From the NCBI GenBank assembly GCA_021834865.1, contig JAKBRD010000034.1, positions 1 through 8,673 of the forward strand: a DNA stretch of 8,673 nucleotides, given 5' to 3'. Positions 5,597 through 8,673 of this stretch are shown here, one piece after another. This stretch comes from Microcaldota archaeon. Its GTDB lineage: Archaea; Micrarchaeota; Micrarchaeia; Micrarchaeales; Micrarchaeaceae. Both the position numbers and the translations under genes were made by a program. Positions within the stretch are counted from its first letter, which is position 1, and the number at the start of each line of letters is the position of its first letter. A model generated the notes under the pieces. That model saw only the letters and a list, made by a program, of their open reading frames with translations. It was not told the origin of the DNA and did no database searches.

Positions 5597-6994
5597 CAGG
5601 TATTCCATTATGCCGTAAAAGCTGCCTTCGCCAGCTTGCCCTGTCATCCTGAAACCAGTATGATAGCCTTGCGAAGCCTCCGGGCCAGGCATGTTTATAT
5701 AAAGCTCTCCAAAGCGCACGCGTTCCGAAGCCTCCTGTGCCAGTGCCAAGTCCTTTGTAAACAGGTATGAAGCCAGGCCGTACTTGGAATCATTGGCGTA
5801 TTTGAAAAGCTCCTCCTCGCTTGACACTCTCATTGCTCCTATCACCGGACCAAATACCTCTTCCTGGAAAAGTTTTGATTTCTGGTCTAGCCCTTCTATC
5901 ACTGTTGGCTTGAAGTAATAGCCGTTAGCACCTGGCCCGGGCAGCTTTGGCCTGGAACCACCACACGCCACGGCTCCTCCATCAACAACTGACTCATCGA
6001 CAATTTTTTTCATGCTTTCAAGAGCCGAAGAATTTATTAGGGGCCCCATGTTCGAGCCCGAAGGCAATCCCACCTTAAGCGCTTTGCTAACAGACACGAA
6101 CCTCTTTATGAAGCTCTCGTATATGTCTTCGTGCACGTAAAGCCTTTCAGCGGCTATGCAAGATTGGCCAGTGTTCCAGTACTTTGCCCACATAAGAGTT
6201 TTCAGAGCCTTTTCTATGTCGGCATCGTTCCAAACCATAAATGGGGCTTTTCCTCCGAGCTCAAGTATTAGCTTTGCCATGTTTGATGATGCCTTTTCCA
6301 TTATCCTTTGCCCGGTCGCAGTAGAACCAGTCATTGTAATGAGTGCGACGTCATCATGCGAAACTATATAATCCCCTATCTCCGAGCCTTTTCCGGCAAC
6401 TAGGCTGAGGACCCCTTTTGGCAATCCGGCTTCCTCAAATTTCTTTACTATAAACTCTGCGCTTCCCGGCGTGTCGCTGCTGGGCTTAAGCACTACAGTA
6501 TTTCCGGTAAGGAGCGCAGGAGCAAGCTTTCTGGCTACCATAGCGGCTGGAAAGTTCCAAGGCGTTATCGCAACCACGACGCCATAAGGCTGAAGGTACT
6601 GGAATATTTTCCTTGTTCTGGTAGTGCCCTCCACTATGCTCCCATTAAGCTTCCTTGCGAATTCTGCGTAATACTGCATCTGGTCAATTACTCCATCAAC
6701 TTCCTCTTTAGCTTCTTTCGGGAGCTTGCCATTTTCATTGTATATTATGCGTTCGAGTTCCTTCCTGCTTTTGACTATTAGCTCCAAAGTCTTGTATAAG
6801 TATTTCGACCTTTCGACTTCGGTCATCGCGCTCCATTTGGGAAATGCTTCGTATGCACCTCTTATTGCCTTGTCCACATCTTCCTTAGAAGCGCCTTTGA
6901 AGGAATAGATCCTTTTCCCATTTATCGGGGACAGCTTTTCTATGGTGCTAGTGCTTGTCCCGTCTACCCATTTTCCACCTATGTACATCTTCAT
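5558..6994 (-). CDS. Aldehyde dehydrogenase, probably NADP-dependent glyceraldehyde dehydrogenase type
   Basis: Oxidises an aldehyde to its acid with NAD(P)+; by context the substrate is probably glyceraldehyde, giving glycerate. The 478-residue protein is full length for the ALDH superfamily. It has the Asn of TPWNFP (N147), VLKPSSDTP (K170), the cofactor-binding turn MTGSTATGQ (221-229), the general base in LELGGKAP (E245), the nucleophile in NTGQSC (C279) and QEEVFGPVIG (377-386). In KPSSDTP, Ser173 sits where NAD-preferring members have a Glu that holds the ribose, which points to NADP. I chose the ATG at 6994 because GGGTG lies six bases upstream; a GTG at 7024, abutting the previous stop, would add ten unlikely residues. 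It lies 30 bases downstream of the aldolase gene, in one operon. Alternatives are succinate-semialdehyde or 2-ketoglutarate-semialdehyde dehydrogenase. Confidence 0.92.
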   Translation of the reverse strand: MKMYIGGKWVDGTSTSTIEKLSPINGKRIYSFKGASKEDVDKAIRGAYEAFPKWSAMTEVERSKYLYKTLELIVKSRKELERIIYNENGKLPKEAKEEVDGVIDQMQYYAEFARKLNGSIVEGTTRTRKIFQYLQPYGVVVAITPWNFPAAMVARKLAPALLTGNTVVLKPSSDTPGSAEFIVKKFEEAGLPKGVLSLVAGKGSEIGDYIVSHDDVALITMTGSTATGQRIMEKASSNMAKLILELGGKAPFMVWNDADIEKALKTLMWAKYWNTGQSCIAAERLYVHEDIYESFIKRFVSVSKALKVGLPSGSNMGPLINSSALESMKKIVDESVVDGGAVACGGSRPKLPGPGANGYYFKPTVIEGLDQKSKLFQEEVFGPVIGAMRVSSEEELFKYANDSKYGLASYLFTKDLALAQEASERVRFGELYINMPGPEASQGYHTGFRMTGQAGEGSFYGIMEYLKRKNVYTDYSEE

Positions 6995-7000
6995 TGATAA

Positions 7001-7005
7001 CACCC
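7001..7005 (-). promoter_or_regulatory. Shine-Dalgarno site that decides the aldehyde dehydrogenase start
   Basis: The minus strand reads GGGTG, six bases before the ATG at 6994. It favours this start over GTG at 7024 and over a second ATG at 6988. Confidence 0.65.
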
Positions 7006-7024
7006 AAACGCAAAGAGCAGCCAC

Positions 7025-7927
7025 TCAGTCCATGAGCTTGGCCGCCGATTTGTAAAGATTCTCTCCATATTTGGCGCTTATGTTTTCAAGAGGCGGCACT
7101 GCATTAGTCTCGCGAGAATGCATTATCCTTCTGTAAAACATGTAATTGTAGTCTGACGGAAACTGGGCGTGCGTAAACAGATGCATTAGCTCGGTTAGCC
7201 TCTCCTGCAGCTTCTTTGCCATTGCCAACCTTCCGGAAACATAAGCGTTGTAGACGTCGAAAGCCAATTTTGTGAAGTTGGTGGTTCCGCAAACCCCTCC
7301 ATTGGCCCCTATCATAAGCGACGGCAGCAGCAAATCATCCTGGCCTTGGAAGACTGCAAATCCGTCGCCCATGCCTTCTATGAATCCCGATATGCTCCTG
7401 AAATCTCCGCTGCTGTCTTTTACCCCTACTATATTTTTGTGCTTATCTGCAAGCTCCTTCGCCATGCCTGGGGTTATCCAATTGCCAGTGAATTGCGGTA
7501 TGTTGTAAAGTATAACGTCTGCGTCAATCTTGCCTGCTACCTCGTCAAAATACCTAAAAAGCGATTTCTCATCCATCTTTATGTAATATGGAGTCACTAT
7601 TACCAATGCGTCTGCTCCAAATTTCAGCGCAGCGCTGGCAACCTTCAGGGTCTCTTCTACAGAGTTTCTTCCAACGCCTGCTAGCATAAAAAGCCTTGAA
7701 CCCAAGAGCTCGGAGAATTCCTTGATTAAAGATGTGTGCTGCTCCAAAGACAAAAGCGCTGCACACCCGTTTGAACCGGCAGGAAATATTCCGCTTGCGC
7801 CGTTTTTACCCAAAAAATCGATAAGTTTTGCAATAGCTCTAGAATCAAATTTTCCCCCTTTGAACGGGGTTATTGCAGGGGTTATTATCCCAAGCTCTTT
7901 TTTCTTTAGCCATTTTTCATAATCCAT
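7025..7927 (-). CDS. DHDPS/NAL-family lyase, probable 2-keto-3-deoxygluconate aldolase
   Basis: A class I (Schiff-base) lyase with a TIM-barrel fold, probably splitting 2-keto-3-deoxygluconate into pyruvate and glyceraldehyde in the cytoplasm. The 300-residue length fits the family. Catalytic landmarks are the Schiff-base lysine in IVGVKDSSGD (K170), the tyrosine in VILYNIPQFTG (Y141), TPYY (112-115) and GANGGVCGTTN (207-217). The substrate loop reads GSNGC (51-55) in place of the GTTGE of dihydrodipicolinate synthase, which argues against a lysine-synthesis role. A GSNG loop is known in human 4-hydroxy-2-oxoglutarate aldolase. The start at 7927 lies close to the predicted transcript start, so the mRNA is nearly leaderless. 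The aldehyde dehydrogenase follows 30 bases on, and a sugar-acid dehydratase is divergent, all consistent with the non-phosphorylative Entner-Doudoroff route. A keto-deoxy-sugar-acid dehydratase is the main alternative. Confidence 0.9.
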   Translation of the reverse strand: MDYEKWLKKKELGIITPAITPFKGGKFDSRAIAKLIDFLGKNGASGIFPAGSNGCAALLSLEQHTSLIKEFSELLGSRLFMLAGVGRNSVEETLKVASAALKFGADALVIVTPYYIKMDEKSLFRYFDEVAGKIDADVILYNIPQFTGNWITPGMAKELADKHKNIVGVKDSSGDFRSISGFIEGMGDGFAVFQGQDDLLLPSLMIGANGGVCGTTNFTKLAFDVYNAYVSGRLAMAKKLQERLTELMHLFTHAQFPSDYNYMFYRRIMHSRETNAVPPLENISAKYGENLYKSAAKLMD

Positions 7928-7953
7928 TTACTCGGCTATACAACGGCTTTTCT

Positions 7954-7967
7954 AATTATTAATAGTT
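7954..7967. promoter_or_regulatory. Shared A/T-rich promoter core of the divergent sugar-acid genes
   Basis: AATTATTAATAGTT contains the palindromic TATTAATA (7957-7964). It lies about 33 bases from the aldolase start on one side and the dehydratase start on the other, the right distance for a TATA box in both directions. Both transcripts would have leaders of roughly 5-10 bases. No other comparable A/T block exists in the 69-base gap. Confidence 0.5.
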
Positions 7968-7970
7968 TTG

Positions 7971-7982
7971 CAGTTGCAACTG
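7971..7982. promoter_or_regulatory. Candidate operator: perfect 12-base palindrome
   Basis: CAGTTGCAACTG is fully self-complementary. It lies between the TATA block and the expected transcript start (near 7987) of the dehydratase gene, and directly upstream of the TATA block for the aldolase operon, where TFB binds. A dimeric regulator bound here could control both units. The cognate regulator is not in this window. Confidence 0.5.
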
Positions 7983-7987
7983 GTAGT

Positions 7988-7992
7988 GGTGG
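7988..7992 (+). promoter_or_regulatory. Shine-Dalgarno site of the dehydratase gene
   Basis: GGTGG lies four bases before the ATG at 7997 and supports that start for the edge-truncated gene. Confidence 0.6.
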
Positions 7993-7996
7993 AAAA

Positions 7997-8673
7997 ATGA
8001 GTGTAATAAAAGATATCGAAATAATGGAATTGGGAGAAGCCGATTCTTCAAAATCAAGCCCGTGGAGCTCCACCATACTAATACTGAAGCTTACAACCAG
8101 CGACGGGGTAGTTGGCTACGGCGAGGCCCCAACCACACTAATGACATTGCCAGTATATGAAGAAATGAAGGAGGTGTCGAGGGTATTCAAGGGAAAGGAG
8201 GCGACTGAAATACAGAAAAACTATCTCGATTTTTACAAGCATTCTTTCTACCTTCCGGTATCAATGGAATCCACTGCAGCGCTTAGCGCTTTTGAAATGG
8301 CATCGTGGGACATAACCGGAAAAATATACGGCATGCCTGTCTACGATGCTTTCGGCGGCCCGATACGCGACAGCGTAAGGGCTTATGCCAACGGGTGGTA
8401 TGACAGGTGCATAACGCCGGACGATTTCGTAAAGAAGGCAAGGATAGTAGTCAAAATGGGTTTTAGCGGGGTAAAATTTGATCCCTTTGGCGACGCATAC
8501 GATAACATAAGCGCAGCACAGCTTGAAAATGCCAAGGAGGTGGTTCGTGCCATGAGGGAATCTTTCAAGAATCTAGACCTGATGATAGAATGCCACGGGC
8601 GCTTTAATGCAAATTCGGCAATAAGGGCTGGCCTTGCGCTCGAGGAATATTCGCCTCTTTTCATCGAGGAGCC
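7997..8673 (+). CDS. Enolase-superfamily sugar-acid dehydratase, probable gluconate dehydratase (3' end cut by window edge)
   Basis: A mandelate racemase/muconate lactonizing enzyme-type protein that by context probably dehydrates gluconate (or a related aldonate) to 2-keto-3-deoxygluconate, using Mg2+. I translated it by hand: 225 full codons are open to the window edge, against about 390-400 for the family, so the C-terminal half of the barrel is missing. The N-terminal capping domain (1-125) has the typical VVGYGEAP (38-45) and SAFEMASWDITGKIYGMPVYDAFGG (97-121). The barrel begins near 127. GVKFDPFG (158-165) holds K160 at the end of the second strand. MIECHGRF (196-203) and FIEEP (222-226) supply the probable metal ligands E198 and E224 of strands three and four. 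GGTGG precedes the ATG at 7997. It is divergent from the aldolase/aldehyde dehydrogenase operon. Xylonate, galactonate or another acid-sugar substrate is possible. Confidence 0.88.
   Translation, partial: MSVIKDIEIMELGEADSSKSSPWSSTILILKLTTSDGVVGYGEAPTTLMTLPVYEEMKEVSRVFKGKEATEIQKNYLDFYKHSFYLPVSMESTAALSAFEMASWDITGKIYGMPVYDAFGGPIRDSVRAYANGWYDRCITPDDFVKKARIVVKMGFSGVKFDPFGDAYDNISAAQLENAKEVVRAMRESFKNLDLMIECHGRFNANSAIRAGLALEEYSPLFIEE

Noticed and set aside
6995..7024. GTG start of the aldehyde dehydrogenase abutting the aldolase stop
   Set aside because: The added residues (MAALCVWVLS) do not belong to the family, and GGGTG lies between this GTG and the ATG at 6994.
1..8673. CRISPR array, tRNA/rRNA genes, insertion sequences
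   Set aside because: I saw no regularly spaced direct repeats, no cloverleaf-like sequence and no transposase or terminal inverted repeats.

Overview
The window looks archaeal. Strong GGTG-type Shine-Dalgarno sites precede several starts, A/T-rich TATA-like boxes lie about 25-30 bases before expected transcript starts, AUA (Ile) and AGG (Arg) codons dominate, and a sugar-acid gene set fits the archaeal non-phosphorylative Entner-Doudoroff route. The DnaK is the short type that lacks the proteobacterial N-domain insert and, from memory, resembles Thermoplasma DnaK. An acidophilic thermoplasmatal archaeon or a DPANN lineage such as Micrarchaeota would fit, but the sequence alone does not settle the lineage.

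Region 1 (1-4746) is a protein-quality-control island. A small heat-shock protein (Hsp20, cut by the left edge) points left. Divergent from it is a winged-helix DNA-binding protein whose 3' end overlaps grpE by 8 bases. dnaK and dnaJ follow on the same strand, each with its own candidate TATA box. Placing a winged-helix gene in an operon with grpE and facing hsp20 suggests a local heat-shock regulator; this is inference.

Region 2 (4747-5545) holds one unrecognised, lysine-rich, probably coiled-coil protein. Its promoter shares a layout with the dnaJ promoter (CAAAACATG, an inverted repeat, a second CATG, then an identical TTTATAAATA box), which suggests co-regulation with the chaperones. A hairpin with a C(UUCG)G loop and T-runs follows its stop codon.

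Region 3 (5558-8673) is a sugar-acid catabolic module. Pointing left are a DHDPS/KDG-aldolase-family lyase and, 30 bases downstream, an aldehyde dehydrogenase with NADP-type features. Divergent from them is an enolase-superfamily sugar-acid dehydratase cut by the right edge. Together they could convert gluconate or a related aldonate to 2-keto-3-deoxygluconate, then to pyruvate and glyceraldehyde, then to glycerate. The 69-base divergent promoter holds a perfect 12-base palindrome, a good operator candidate.

No tRNA, rRNA, insertion sequence or CRISPR array was seen. No intergenic stretch exceeds about 115 bases.
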